Assembly: GCA_028096805.1 (NCBI GenBank) | Contig: JAOHDU010000010.1 | Location: 1-34,244, forward strand | DNA from: Pontimonas sp. | GTDB lineage: Bacteria > Actinomycetota > Actinomycetes > Actinomycetales > Microbacteriaceae | DNA: 34,244 nucleotides | Direction of reading: 5' to 3' | Shown here: one piece after another, positions 14,287-22,989 of the stretch | How positions within the stretch are numbered: the first letter of the stretch is position 1 | Layout: every line of letters begins with the position of its first letter | Translations under genes and position numbers: made by a program | Notes under the pieces: model-generated | Told to the model about the DNA's origin: nothing | Databases searched by the model: none | The model's input: the letters and a program-made list of their open reading frames with translations, nothing else

Positions 14287-15686
14287 GCATTCACCCCCGC
14301 GTCTTGACGCACGGACGCCCGGGCATCATCGCTCAGCCTCAAAATCAGGGCGACAATGATCCAGTTGGCGACCAAGGACGAGCCACCGGCCGCCAGGAAG
14401 GGCGTCGTGAGACCGGTAACGGGAATGAGCCGGGTAATCCCGCCGATCACCACGAATACCTGCAGGGCCAGCACAAAACCGAGGCCTGCGGATAAGAGGC
14501 GTCCGAAATCATCGGTGCCCATGAACCCCACCCGCAGTCCTCGCGAGACCAACAGAAGGTACAGGGCAAGAACGGCAAAAATACCGATGATGCCAAGCTC
14601 TTCGCCCAGGGCTGCGACGATGTAGTCAGAGTTCGCCAGCGGAACAAAAGAGGGTTGGCCCTGCCCGAGGCCTTTTCCAATGAACCCGCCTTCAGCAAAA
14701 CCAAACATGCCTTGGACGAGTTGATAGGAACCCCCGACGGCGTTGTAAATCTCCGGGTTGAACGAGTCAAGCCACCCCATCAGCCTGCCTTGCACGTAAC
14801 TGATCTGGCTTCCAGCGAGGGCTGCTCCCACGATGAAAAGCCCGCCACCAAGACCAATCCAGAGAACTCTGTTGGTGGCGATGTAGAGCATCGCCAGGAA
14901 GAGCCCGAAATACAGTAGCGAGGTGCCGAGGTCACGCTGGAAGACCAACACCGCCATGGCGATGACCCAGATCACCAGGAGGGGGCCTAAATCCCTGACC
15001 CGAGGCCAGCGGATACCCAGGAAAGTGTTGCCCAGATGACTCAGGCTTTCGCGGGCGGTCATGAGGTAGCCGGCAAAAAAGATAGCTAATGCGATTTTGG
15101 CAATTTCTCCGGGTTGGAAGGCTGTGCCACCAAAATTCACCCACAGTGTGGCGCCGTTCACGGTTCGCCCGACCCCTGGCCATAGAGGCATCGTTAACAA
15201 AACGATGCCCGCCAGCATGGCCAAGTAGCGATAGCGCAGCAGTACCCGATAGTTGCGCACCAGCAAAAGAACGCCAATGGCGATGACGAGAGCAACCGCG
15301 GTCCACGCCATTTGTCGCACACCGGCTGCCTGCCACCCGGTTGCCCCGGCTGCCAAATCCAACCGGTGAATCATGGTGATACCCAGGCCGTTCAGCATGG
15401 TCGCAATCGGGACAATAAAAGGGTCAGCATCGCGGGCAACCAGCCGAAGGGCCAAGTGCACCCCCAGGGTCAACCCCGCTAGACCCGCGGCATAGGTCAG
15501 CAAACTCCAGTCCAACTCCCCTAGCGCTCCCCACTGAACCAAAGCCAAGGCCAGGGCGCTCAAACCGAGGGCCACCAACAGAAGCGCCAACTCGATGTTC
15601 CGAAGCCTTTGTGGCATCCGGACGCGCAACACCACACGCCCGGTCACCGGGGACACCGGGGGGAGAGTTGGATCAGCGCTAGCCAC
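14283..15686 (-). CDS. rodA: SEDS-family peptidoglycan glycosyltransferase (RodA/FtsW)
   Basis: A 467-residue polytopic protein with about ten to twelve membrane helices after a basic N-terminal tail (about 1-30). Family marks include F-Q-P-G-E-I-A-K (190-197), F-Q-R-D-L-G-T (249-255) and the N-S-D-Y-I-V-A-A segment whose Asp354 lies where SEDS enzymes carry their conserved functional aspartate. It polymerises lipid II into glycan strands and pairs with PbpA, whose start overlaps this stop. RodA and FtsW cannot be separated firmly here; position beside pbpA and pstP matches the gene called rodA in mycobacteria. GTG start at 15686, 2 bases after the pstP stop. Confidence 0.93.
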   Translation of the reverse strand: MASADPTLPPVSPVTGRVVLRVRMPQRLRNIELALLLVALGLSALALALVQWGALGELDWSLLTYAAGLAGLTLGVHLALRLVARDADPFIVPIATMLNGLGITMIHRLDLAAGATGWQAAGVRQMAWTAVALVIAIGVLLLVRNYRVLLRYRYLAMLAGIVLLTMPLWPGVGRTVNGATLWVNFGGTAFQPGEIAKIALAIFFAGYLMTARESLSHLGNTFLGIRWPRVRDLGPLLVIWVIAMAVLVFQRDLGTSLLYFGLFLAMLYIATNRVLWIGLGGGLFIVGAALAGSQISYVQGRLMGWLDSFNPEIYNAVGGSYQLVQGMFGFAEGGFIGKGLGQGQPSFVPLANSDYIVAALGEELGIIGIFAVLALYLLLVSRGLRVGFMGTDDFGRLLSAGLGFVLALQVFVVIGGITRLIPVTGLTTPFLAAGGSSLVANWIIVALILRLSDDARASVRQDAGVNA

Positions 15687-15688
15687 GA

Positions 15689-16933
15689 CTATTTCCTCAA
15701 CCGATCCAGGATGTCCCTGGCGTCCTCGAGTGACTCTGCGGGAATCGCTGCTTCGAGGCGCTCCTGCTCAAACACCAGGAGGTCGTCAATCTTGATGCTG
15801 CTTTCCTCATAGAGGGAGGACAGCTCAAAGGGGCCCACGTTTTCGGGAACCCCGCGGAAGATCGCCACTACACCGTCGTTTTCCCCGACGAAGTAGCGCG
15901 TTTGCGTCCATTGATAAGCCCCAAAACCTGCGCCAACAATCGCACCGGCAATGACCAGTACCGACAGGGACCAGGTGATTCGACGTCGAATCAGACGCCT
16001 GCGGTCCTCACGGATCAGCTCCTCGAGGTAGTCGGCCTCGGGCTCGAAGTGTTCGTCGGCGGGAGGTAACGCCCGAAGCGGATGCAGCAACATGGCCGGT
16101 AGTGCGGGTTTGCGAGCGATCGGTCCGGACTCATACGTCATCGGGCCAGCCGCCGACCCCACCATGCGCGGTTCCGAGGGTGGGGAGGTGTCGCGTTCCT
16201 CGTCGACCCGGACAATAACGACGGTGACGTTATCGGGAGCCCCCTCGGAGAGGCTCTGCGTGATCAGCTTGTGACAGGCCAGCTCGGGGTCATCGACCGT
16301 GAGCAGGGTCTCGGCGATGTCCCGTTCTGAGACATAGCCGCTGAGCCCATCGGAGCACAGCAACCATTTGTCACCAGGTTGGGTATCAATCACGTGGGTG
16401 TCAACGTCGGGGTCGGCGTCAACATCACCCAGTACCCTCATGAGCACGGAGCGGCGGGGGTGCACGGCGGCCTCCTCGGCCGTAATGCGCCCGCTGTCGA
16501 CGAGACGCTGAACAAACGTGTGATCCGCCGTGATCTGCTCCAGCACTCCCTCTCGAAGCCGGTAAATGCGGGAGTCACCGATGTGGCCAATCACCATGGA
16601 GGATTTCACGCGGATCATTGCGCTCACCGTGGTGCCCATGCCGGTCAACTCCGGGTGTTCCACCACGGCTTGCGTGAGTTCCTCACCGGCGCTGAGGATG
16701 CTGCGGAAGAGTTCCTCGCGAGCAGCCTCGACGGAGTCATACGGGTGATCAAGCCCGTAGAGGTGCTGTACGGCGATGGCACTGGCCACATCGCCGCCGG
16801 CGTGGCCACCCATGCCATCGGCGACAACGTAGAGATGGCGCCCAACCGAACCAGAATCCTGGTTGCTTGCTCGGACCTTCCCAATATGGGAGGAGGCCGC
16901 GCTCAGGATCGTGTCAGTGGCCACAAGCCTCAC
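15689..16933 (-). CDS. pstP: PP2C-family serine/threonine phosphatase (PstP)
   Basis: A 414-residue membrane phosphatase. The cytoplasmic PP2C domain (about 10-245) shows the metal ligands: N-Q-D (24-26), D-G-M-G-G-H (39-44), S-D-G with Asp195, and D-N-V with Asp234. A linker leads to one membrane helix (about 320-341) and an extracellular tail of about 70 residues, as in mycobacterial PstP. It removes phosphate from PknA/PknB substrates and from the kinases themselves. GTG start at 16933 overlaps the fhaB stop by 4 bases (GTGA), supporting the start and operon membership. Confidence 0.95.
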   Translation of the reverse strand: MRLVATDTILSAASSHIGKVRASNQDSGSVGRHLYVVADGMGGHAGGDVASAIAVQHLYGLDHPYDSVEAAREELFRSILSAGEELTQAVVEHPELTGMGTTVSAMIRVKSSMVIGHIGDSRIYRLREGVLEQITADHTFVQRLVDSGRITAEEAAVHPRRSVLMRVLGDVDADPDVDTHVIDTQPGDKWLLCSDGLSGYVSERDIAETLLTVDDPELACHKLITQSLSEGAPDNVTVVIVRVDEERDTSPPSEPRMVGSAAGPMTYESGPIARKPALPAMLLHPLRALPPADEHFEPEADYLEELIREDRRRLIRRRITWSLSVLVIAGAIVGAGFGAYQWTQTRYFVGENDGVVAIFRGVPENVGPFELSSLYEESSIKIDDLLVFEQERLEAAIPAESLEDARDILDRLRK

Positions 16934-17409
16934 CGACGCAGTTCAAAAGAGCTGGTGCCAATGGTCACCGGGGTGTTCAGCGGCACCGGAGTGGGGATGC
17001 TGACGCGCTTGCCGTCAACAAACGTGCCATTGGTGGAATCCAAGTCTTGGACCATCCATTGGTCATTCCACAGCATGAGACGGGCGTGATGCGTGGAGGT
17101 GTTGTCATCTCGAATGACCAGGGTGGAGTCGCTGGAGCGGCCAATGGTGAACTGTTCTTCTGGCAAAAGCTCCAGCGCCAAGCCCTCCTTCGGGCCGGAA
17201 GTGACCAACAGGGTCGAGGCGATACCGCTGGGAACAGTAGGTGACGGGGAGACAGGGTTAGGAGCTGGTTCTGGGGAGCTTACTTCCTCCGAGCGCATCC
17301 GCGCAGGACCGAAAAGGTCGGTTCGTAAGGCATAAACGATGGAAAAAACGAACGCCCACAGGAGGCCGAGAAAGCCCAGTTGCAGCACAAAGAGGGTGAG
17401 TTCACTCAT
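16930..17409 (-). CDS. fhaB: FHA domain protein FhaB/FipA-like
   Basis: A 159-residue protein with an N-terminal membrane helix (about 5-28), a Pro/Ser-rich linker (about 36-64) and a C-terminal FHA domain (about 80-158). The phosphothreonine pocket is visible as G-R-S-S (90-93), S-T-H-H-A-R (105-110) and S-T-N-G-T (125-129). FHA modules bind phosphothreonine; this one probably reads PknA/PknB marks during division, by analogy to mycobacterial FhaB (FipA). The start shares ATGA with the fhaA stop, and its own stop overlaps the pstP start. Confidence 0.93.
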   Translation of the reverse strand: MSELTLFVLQLGFLGLLWAFVFSIVYALRTDLFGPARMRSEEVSSPEPAPNPVSPSPTVPSGIASTLLVTSGPKEGLALELLPEEQFTIGRSSDSTLVIRDDNTSTHHARLMLWNDQWMVQDLDSTNGTFVDGKRVSIPTPVPLNTPVTIGTSSFELRR

Positions 17410-18125
17410 GGCGTCTCCTGTGCAGGTGGGGGGTGGGGTGTAGTGAGGGCGTGGTAGGCCTCTGCGGACTGGGGCACCACCTCAAACAGGATACGCGCCT
17501 GGCCCAAGCCGAGGGTGCAGGCATCCGGCAGGGCAGCCCGGGAGACGGGTTTCCCATCCAGGGTGGTTCCATTGGTTGCGCCGAGGTCGACGACCTCTGC
17601 GCGCTTGCCGTTCCATCGGATTTCACAGTGATGGCGAGATACCCCGGGAGCAACAACATGGATATGCGCGCTGGTACCCCGCCCCAGAACCGTTGATCGC
17701 GCCACAACGGGGTAGCGGGTGCCATCCCAGCTGAGTGTGGGAACCCAGACGACAGGCCCGGGTTTTTCGCTCCGAATGTCAAAAATTCCTTCGGAAAGAT
17801 CTGCCGAAGTATGAAAATCGATGGCCACGGTCTCGGAGAAGGAATATCCACGCAGGGACGCGTATTCGCTCAACGCTTGGCGGATTTCCTCGACGAGGCC
17901 AGGCCCTAAGCGGGTGAGGAGCTCGTGATCAGCGGGAGACAAGCCGATGTCGTAATGGTGGGGGGAAAGTGCACGGGTTCGCGAAAATACTTTTGTGCTG
18001 GCATCAATTTCGCGCTTGAGCGAGGCAACGATTTCGGTGGGGTGGACACCGCTGGCAAACGCTTTGGCAAAGCTGCCACCGACGATGCGCTCAACACTTC
18101 GTTCGAAGTTGTCCAGAAAACCCAT
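17406..18125 (-). CDS. fhaA: FhaA-like protein (DUF3662 plus FHA domain)
   Basis: A 239-residue soluble protein. The N-terminal DUF3662 domain (about 1-115) begins M-G-F-L-D-N-F-E-R and includes H-P-T-E-I-V. A C-terminal FHA domain (about 138-215) has G-R-G-T (148-151), S-R-H-H-C (163-167) and A-T-N-G-T (183-187). Mycobacterial FhaA regulates wall synthesis by binding phosphorylated MviN; here the linker between domains is much shorter than in mycobacteria, where it is long and disordered. First gene of the leftward operon. A GAGGGG ribosome site lies 3 bases before the ATG, and a possible -10 TACCAT is at 18164-18159. Confidence 0.93.
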   Translation of the reverse strand: MGFLDNFERSVERIVGGSFAKAFASGVHPTEIVASLKREIDASTKVFSRTRALSPHHYDIGLSPADHELLTRLGPGLVEEIRQALSEYASLRGYSFSETVAIDFHTSADLSEGIFDIRSEKPGPVVWVPTLSWDGTRYPVVARSTVLGRGTSAHIHVVAPGVSRHHCEIRWNGKRAEVVDLGATNGTTLDGKPVSRAALPDACTLGLGQARILFEVVPQSAEAYHALTTPHPPPAQETP

Positions 18126-18253
18126 GTGCCCCTCTTTGGGGAATCCTCCCCTCCCGCGATGGTATCCGGGATGGCGCCAGCCCTGTCTGAACCGGGCCCC
18201 GGGTGGGGGATGGGCCTGTGGTAACCTCGGCAGGTTGATGGGAAACCATCATT

Positions 18254-18337
<84 letters not shown>

Positions 18338-18365
18338 CAGGACAAGAACATTATTCGGAGAGTCT

Positions 18366-18397
18366 CCGGTCGGTTAGCCCCGACCGGGAAGTTTTTT
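18366..18397 (+). terminator. Rho-independent terminator of tRNA-Leu, inside the 3' end of the dehydrogenase gene
   Basis: CCGGTCGG (18366-18373) pairs perfectly with CCGACCGG (18380-18387) around a 6-base loop, followed 4 bases later by six T residues (18392-18397). The loop contains the stop codon of the antisense dehydrogenase gene, and the right half of the stem and the T tract encode its last residues (K-K-L-P-G-R-G). Confidence 0.8.
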
Positions 18398-19945
18398 CAT
18401 TAGCCGAAGCCCTCGGATGAGGGTTTGCGCGAATTTCTCTGGGCTCATGCCCTTGGGGGCGGCAACCTTCATTCCGCGTTGCGTCGCTACTGTTTGGACA
18501 TTCGTGTATTTCACAATTCCTTCGCGACCGTGACGTCGACCCACCCCGGATTCTTTGAACCCGCCCATGGGTGCGTCCGTGGAGGCCCACGACGCCGTGA
18601 AACCCTCGTTGACGTTAACGCTGCCCGCTTCAATCGCGCGGGCGATCTTTTCTGCTCGGCGGGGGCTTCCCCAGACGCTCGCATTGAGGCCATATCGTGT
18701 GTCATTGGCGAGAGCGATGGCTTCGTCGTCACTGTGAAAGCGATAAATCGCGACCACGGGACCAAAGGTTTCCCCTCGACAGAGCTCCATGTCTTCACTG
18801 ACGTTCTCGAGCAGGGTGGGCTCAAAGGCGAACGGTGCAATGTCGGGTCGTGCGGATCCACCGGTGAGGACTGTCGCACCGCGAGCAACCGCATCGTTGA
18901 CGTGGCTGGTCACTTTGTTGAGCTGCTCCTGGGAAATCAGTGAACCAATGTCCGAAGAGTAATCAAGATCGCTGCCAAGACGCAGTCCGGAAACCAGCTC
19001 GGTCAACGCGGGAACAAACCGATCGTAAATCGCGTCGTGAACATACAGGCGCTCAATAGCCATGCAGAGCTGGCCCGAGTTCGAGAAGCTCGCCGGGATT
19101 GTCCCCTGCAGTGCGCGGTCAAAGGGCGCGTCATCGAGGACGATCATCGGGTTTTTCCCACCGAGCTCCGCCGAGAAACCAATGAGGCGCTCGCCACACG
19201 CCTGGGCGACTTTTTTGCCGGTAGCGGTGGACCCGGTGAACATCACGAAGTCAGCGTTGTCGATGATGGCCCCACCCACGGTGGGCCCATCTCCAAGCAC
19301 CACCTGGAAGAGCCCACGGGGGAGTCCTGCCTGGTACAGCAAGTCGATGGCAGCGAGAGAGCTTAACGGGGTTTGTGCATCGGGTTTCAGCACGATGGCA
19401 TTCCCGGCCAGCAGAGCGGGCAGTGCGTCAGTGATGGGAAGTGTCAGCGGGTAGTTCCAGGGCGTGATCATGCCGACCACGCCTTTGGGCCAGTAGTACT
19501 CCCGGGTGCGAGTGAGCAGCGGGAAAGCTCCCTGGCGCTTGGCAGGTTTCAAGTGGCGCCGGGCGCTTTTGGCGTAGTACTGCGCTGTGAGGCCAATATC
19601 GGCGACTTCATCAAAGGCACTCGATCGGGATTTGCCCGTTTCGTGCTGAACCACATCGAGCAGTAGTTCGTGGTGAGCCAGCACGGCGTCGTGAAAACGA
19701 GACACGATGGCAGCGCGCTCTTTCAGCGGAGTTTTGCTCCACGCATGCTGGGCTGTGCGCGCCTGCTCGAAAGCAGCGCCGACGTCCTCTGGGGTGCAGG
19801 CCGGCAGGGTGGCGATGGTCTCGTGGTTCCTTGGCGAGAAATGCTCCTGGCTAAGCGATCCCGGAGAGACCAGGCCCCTCCACCGCGGAAGGTTGGTTGT
19901 GAGCTCGGGTGTGCGGGCCGCGGAGCGAGGGGCAGTGAGCGTCAT
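18374..19945 (-). CDS. gabD: Succinate-semialdehyde dehydrogenase (NAD(P)-dependent aldehyde dehydrogenase family)
   Basis: A 523-residue aldehyde dehydrogenase that by family oxidises succinate semialdehyde to succinate (GABA shunt or TCA bypass). Catalytic residues are in place: Asn164 in P-W-N-Y-P, Lys187 in L-K-P-D, Glu260 in A-E-L-G-G-K-N, and nucleophile Cys294 in N-S-G-Q-L-C. The N-terminal L-P-R-W-R-G-L-V-S-P stretch is typical of the actinobacterial GabD2 group; exact substrate remains an inference. The frame opens at 20011, but the ATG at 19945 is preferred because the upstream part runs into the copper-gene promoter region. It converges on the tRNA-Leu terminator and is divergent from copZ. 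Confidence 0.88.
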   Translation of the reverse strand: MTLTAPRSAARTPELTTNLPRWRGLVSPGSLSQEHFSPRNHETIATLPACTPEDVGAAFEQARTAQHAWSKTPLKERAAIVSRFHDAVLAHHELLLDVVQHETGKSRSSAFDEVADIGLTAQYYAKSARRHLKPAKRQGAFPLLTRTREYYWPKGVVGMITPWNYPLTLPITDALPALLAGNAIVLKPDAQTPLSSLAAIDLLYQAGLPRGLFQVVLGDGPTVGGAIIDNADFVMFTGSTATGKKVAQACGERLIGFSAELGGKNPMIVLDDAPFDRALQGTIPASFSNSGQLCMAIERLYVHDAIYDRFVPALTELVSGLRLGSDLDYSSDIGSLISQEQLNKVTSHVNDAVARGATVLTGGSARPDIAPFAFEPTLLENVSEDMELCRGETFGPVVAIYRFHSDDEAIALANDTRYGLNASVWGSPRRAEKIARAIEAGSVNVNEGFTASWASTDAPMGGFKESGVGRRHGREGIVKYTNVQTVATQRGMKVAAPKGMSPEKFAQTLIRGLRLMKKLPGRG

Positions 19946-20028
19946 GACCCTATGGTGGCAAAGATTCCTGGATTCAGCGGATACCTGTCCACTATCGATA
20001 CCGTGGGGCACAGAGATAAGGAGGCGAT
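19946..20028. promoter_or_regulatory. Divergent dehydrogenase/copper operon promoter region
   Basis: Contains two copies of GATACC (19980-19985 and 19997-20002, 17 bases apart) and a strong AAGGAGG ribosome site at 20018-20024, 4 bases before the GTG start of copZ. I looked for a CsoR- or CueR-type copper operator and found no convincing palindrome; the direct repeat is the only candidate signal. Confidence 0.3.
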
Positions 20029-20259
20029 GTGACGGATTATTTCGTTCAGGTCGAGGGCATGACCTGTAACCACTGTGTTAACGCTGTCGTGAAAGAAGTC
20101 TCCCTCCTCGATAACGTTGCCGATGTGAGCGTCTCGCTGGAGCCGGAGGGGACCTCCGCAGTGTCATTTACTGCCCCTGCGGCGCCGAGCGCGGAATCAC
20201 TGCGGGCGGCTATTGACGAGGCTGGATACGAGATGGTCGGCGAGGTCCAGACGGCGTGA
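20029..20259 (+). CDS. copZ: Copper chaperone, CopZ-like heavy-metal-associated domain protein
   Basis: A 76-residue single HMA domain with metal-binding M-T-C-N-H-C (Cys13, Cys16) near the N-terminus, the usual length for CopZ. It carries Cu(I) in the cytoplasm and hands it to the exporter encoded directly downstream. GTG start at 20029 has a consensus AAGGAGG 4 bases upstream. The stop shares GTGA with the copA start, so the two are translationally coupled. Confidence 0.92.
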   Translation: MTDYFVQVEGMTCNHCVNAVVKEVSLLDNVADVSVSLEPEGTSAVSFTAPAAPSAESLRAAIDEAGYEMVGEVQTA

Positions 20260-22466
20260 GCCAGGTCATCCAGCTCGATATTGAGGGTATGACGTGTGCG
20301 TCCTGCGCGAATCGCATTGAGAAGGCTCTCAACAAAGTAGAGGGCGCCGAAGCGACCGTGAATTACGCGACTGAGCGTGCCACGATCATGGCGGACGCCG
20401 TTGATGAACAGGCCTTCATTCAGGTCGTGGAAAGCGCGGGCTACCACGCTCACCCGCATACAGACGGCGAGGTGGCGGCAGAGGGCCGATCCCCCTTGAT
20501 GACTCGACTGATCGTCTCCGCGGTGGTGAGCTTGCCCCTCATGGTGCTGTCGATGATTCCTGCACTCCAGTTCATTGGGTGGCAGTGGGTGGTCAGTGCA
20601 CTGGCCCTGCCTATTGCTACCTGGGGCGCCTGGCCCTTCCATCGAGCGGCTGCGGTCAATCTGCGCCACGGCGTCGTCACGATGGACACCCTGATTTCGT
20701 TGGGTGTTCTGGCGGCTGCCGGATGGTCTCTCTATGCATTGTTTTTCGGCGGTGCGGGGCGACTGGGTATGACCATGAGCCTGACGCTTTTTGGGTCACC
20801 CGACCAGGCCGGCCACGAGATCTATATGGAAGTGGCGGCTGCCGTCACCACCTTCATGTTGATGGGCCGCTATCTCGAGCACCGGGCAAAGCGCGATGCG
20901 GGAGCAGCGTTGAGGGCTCTGTTGGAGTCCGGTGCGGTGGAGGCCACCGTGGTTCGCGATGGTGTTGAGAAAGTCGTGCCCATCGCACTGGTGCGAGTGG
21001 GCGACATTTTGGTGGTCCGACCGGGCGAGCGAATCCCCACTGACGGACGCATCCAGGAGGGCGATGGCTCGATAGACACGTCGATGATGACGGGAGAGTC
21101 CGTTCCGCGCGACGTTGGTCCCGGCGATGGCGTGTGGGGAGGAACCATCAACCTCCAGGGGCTCCTGCGCATGGAAGCCACACGAGTCGGAGCAGACACG
21201 GAGCTTGCTCGCATGGCTTCTCTGGTCGAGTCAGCACAGGCCGGTAAATCAGCAAGCCAGCGATTGGCCGACCGCGTATCTGCCGTCTTTGTGCCGATCG
21301 TCATCGTGATTGCTGTCCTCACGCTTCTTGGCTGGTTGTTCGGGGGCGCGACGCCAGACTTTGCCTTCCAGGCGGCTGTTGCGACGCTGATCATCGCGTG
21401 CCCGTGTGCGTTGGGACTCGCGACCCCCACCGCTTTGTTAGTGGGAACGGGGCGCGGGGCACAGCTAGGACTGCTGATCCGCGGACCAGAAGTGCTGGAG
21501 ACAAGCCGCAATCTTGACACCATCGTTCTCGACAAGACGGGCACTCTCACCACAGGCGTGATGCAGGTAAGTTCGCTGGCGCTTGCCCGAGGTGTCGAGG
21601 AAGCCGCTCTCTGGGATGTGGCGCTCTCGTTGGAGTACGGATCAGAGCACCCAATTGGCCGCGCCATCGTTACTCACGCGAGAGCGCAGGGAGCAGACAT
21701 CCAGACGGTGACAGATTTCACCGCTGTCGTGGGCCGTGGTGTCGAGGCAAAGCTCGCGGGTGATTCGGTGATGGCGGGGACGCTGGAGTGGCTCACCAGC
21801 CGCGATGTTGTGTGTGACGAGGACCTCCACGACGCTGTTTCTACTCTGCGAGACACCGGGGCGAGCGTCATCGTCATTGCCCGCGAGGGCTTGGCGCTGG
21901 GCGCGATTGCCTTGGCAGACTCTGTTCGCGAGACCAGCGCCCAGGCTGTCACGGACTTGAGAGCGCTCGGCCTTGAGCCGGTCATGGCCAGTGGTGATCA
22001 CGAGGTGGTTGCTCGCGCTGTAGCGGAGGCGGTCGGTATCACCCGTGTCTACAGCTCGATGACGCCCGAGGGCAAAGCAACTCTCATTACGGAGCTTCAG
22101 AGCGAAGGTAGGAACGTAGCGATGGTGGGCGATGGCATCAACGATGCGCCGGGTCTCGCCAGCGCAAACCTGGGTATTGCGATGGGAAGCGGCAGCGACG
22201 CCGCCATGACCGCTGGAGACATCACGATCGTGAGGGGCGATGTCCTGGCGATTGCCGATGGGGTTCGTCTGGCAAAGCGAACACTGCGCACGATCCAAGC
22301 CAACTTGTTTTGGGCTTTCGCCTACAACGTGGCAGCGATTCCGCTGGCCGTCGCTGGGGTTCTAAACCCGTTGATTGCAGGGCTCGCTATGGCCCTGTCG
22401 TCGGTCTTTGTGGTGACTAATTCGTTGAGGTTGAAGAGCTTCCGTCCCACCACGCAGCATACGTAG
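20256..22466 (+). CDS. copA: Copper-translocating P1B-type ATPase (CopA)
   Basis: A 736-residue heavy-metal exporter. One N-terminal HMA domain (G-M-T-C-A-S-C, Cys14 and Cys17) precedes eight expected membrane helices. Actuator loop motif T-G-E-S is present, the membrane metal site is Cys382-Pro383-Cys384, the phosphorylated Asp426 lies in D-K-T-G-T, and the hinge G-D-G-I-N-D has Asp626. The CPC and downstream N-rich motifs indicate Cu(I)/Ag(I) specificity, pumping metal out of the cell. GTG start overlaps the copZ stop. The last 50 bases overlap the 3' end of the convergent gene at 22417-22989. Confidence 0.95.
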   Translation: MSQVIQLDIEGMTCASCANRIEKALNKVEGAEATVNYATERATIMADAVDEQAFIQVVESAGYHAHPHTDGEVAAEGRSPLMTRLIVSAVVSLPLMVLSMIPALQFIGWQWVVSALALPIATWGAWPFHRAAAVNLRHGVVTMDTLISLGVLAAAGWSLYALFFGGAGRLGMTMSLTLFGSPDQAGHEIYMEVAAAVTTFMLMGRYLEHRAKRDAGAALRALLESGAVEATVVRDGVEKVVPIALVRVGDILVVRPGERIPTDGRIQEGDGSIDTSMMTGESVPRDVGPGDGVWGGTINLQGLLRMEATRVGADTELARMASLVESAQAGKSASQRLADRVSAVFVPIVIVIAVLTLLGWLFGGATPDFAFQAAVATLIIACPCALGLATPTALLVGTGRGAQLGLLIRGPEVLETSRNLDTIVLDKTGTLTTGVMQVSSLALARGVEEAALWDVALSLEYGSEHPIGRAIVTHARAQGADIQTVTDFTAVVGRGVEAKLAGDSVMAGTLEWLTSRDVVCDEDLHDAVSTLRDTGASVIVIAREGLALGAIALADSVRETSAQAVTDLRALGLEPVMASGDHEVVARAVAEAVGITRVYSSMTPEGKATLITELQSEGRNVAMVGDGINDAPGLASANLGIAMGSGSDAAMTAGDITIVRGDVLAIADGVRLAKRTLRTIQANLFWAFAYNVAAIPLAVAGVLNPLIAGLAMALSSVFVVTNSLRLKSFRPTTQHT

Positions 22467-22989
22467 ACGCCACCAACTGCTCACGTTCTTTATCCCCTGC
22501 GTCGTTGCCGAGCAGGCTGAGCTCTCGATCAAAAAAAGCTTCTCGGCGCCCCGCCGCCCACTCACGCACAATGTCGTAGGGGTCTGAGGGACCTGACGCC
22601 GCACGCCGGTAGGTACGCACGACTCCCCGAATACCGGTGATCAGCAGGAGGGCGCCCACCGTGCCGCCGGCGAAAATCCATGCGCCCACGAGGGCAAACG
22701 GGGAGACGATAATCGAAAAGAGCCCGAGGGCTGCGAGAGAAAACCAGTTGCCCATTGCCCGGGTGGGGGCAGGAGCACGGTCCCGAAAGAACGTGTGCCA
22801 CGCTGTGCCGTTTTCTTCCCACCAGGTCCAGCCGGCAGGAAAACTCGGCGCTCCGTCATAGGGCCGCCAGTCTGTGGGCGGTTGAAACCCTTGGTGCAAA
22901 ATCACCCACTGCGCGGAGGGTGTTCGCCAACCCTCGGGCGGGAGAAACCGCAGCGGTGCGTCCTGGAGCTTTCGCTCGAGTGAGTTCAT
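22417..22989 (-). CDS. Unrecognised two-helix membrane protein with P-x-G-W motifs (190 aa)
   Basis: I do not recognise the family. Residues 1-70 are Trp- and Pro-rich with a loose repeat (L-P-P-E-G-W, P-P-T-D-W, F-P-A-G-W), reminiscent of short DUF2510-like modules. Two membrane helices at about 82-104 and 107-125 are followed by a charged helical tail ending Ser/Thr-rich. It starts ATG at 22989, sharing ATGA with the upstream MFS gene's stop, so it is the last gene of the leftward run. Its 3' end overlaps copA by 50 bases tail to tail, which is unusual but consistent with good coding frames on both strands. Confidence 0.7.
   Translation of the reverse strand: MNSLERKLQDAPLRFLPPEGWRTPSAQWVILHQGFQPPTDWRPYDGAPSFPAGWTWWEENGTAWHTFFRDRAPAPTRAMGNWFSLAALGLFSIIVSPFALVGAWIFAGGTVGALLLITGIRGVVRTYRRAASGPSDPYDIVREWAAGRREAFFDRELSLLGNDAGDKEREQLVASTYAAWWDGSSSTSTN

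Noticed and set aside
19979-20008. CsoR/CueR-type copper operator upstream of copZ
   Set aside because: Only a GATACC direct repeat is present; no palindrome of the expected form was found.
19946-20011. 22-residue extension of the dehydrogenase
   Set aside because: The extension occupies the divergent copper promoter region; the ATG at 19945 gives a normal family N-terminus.
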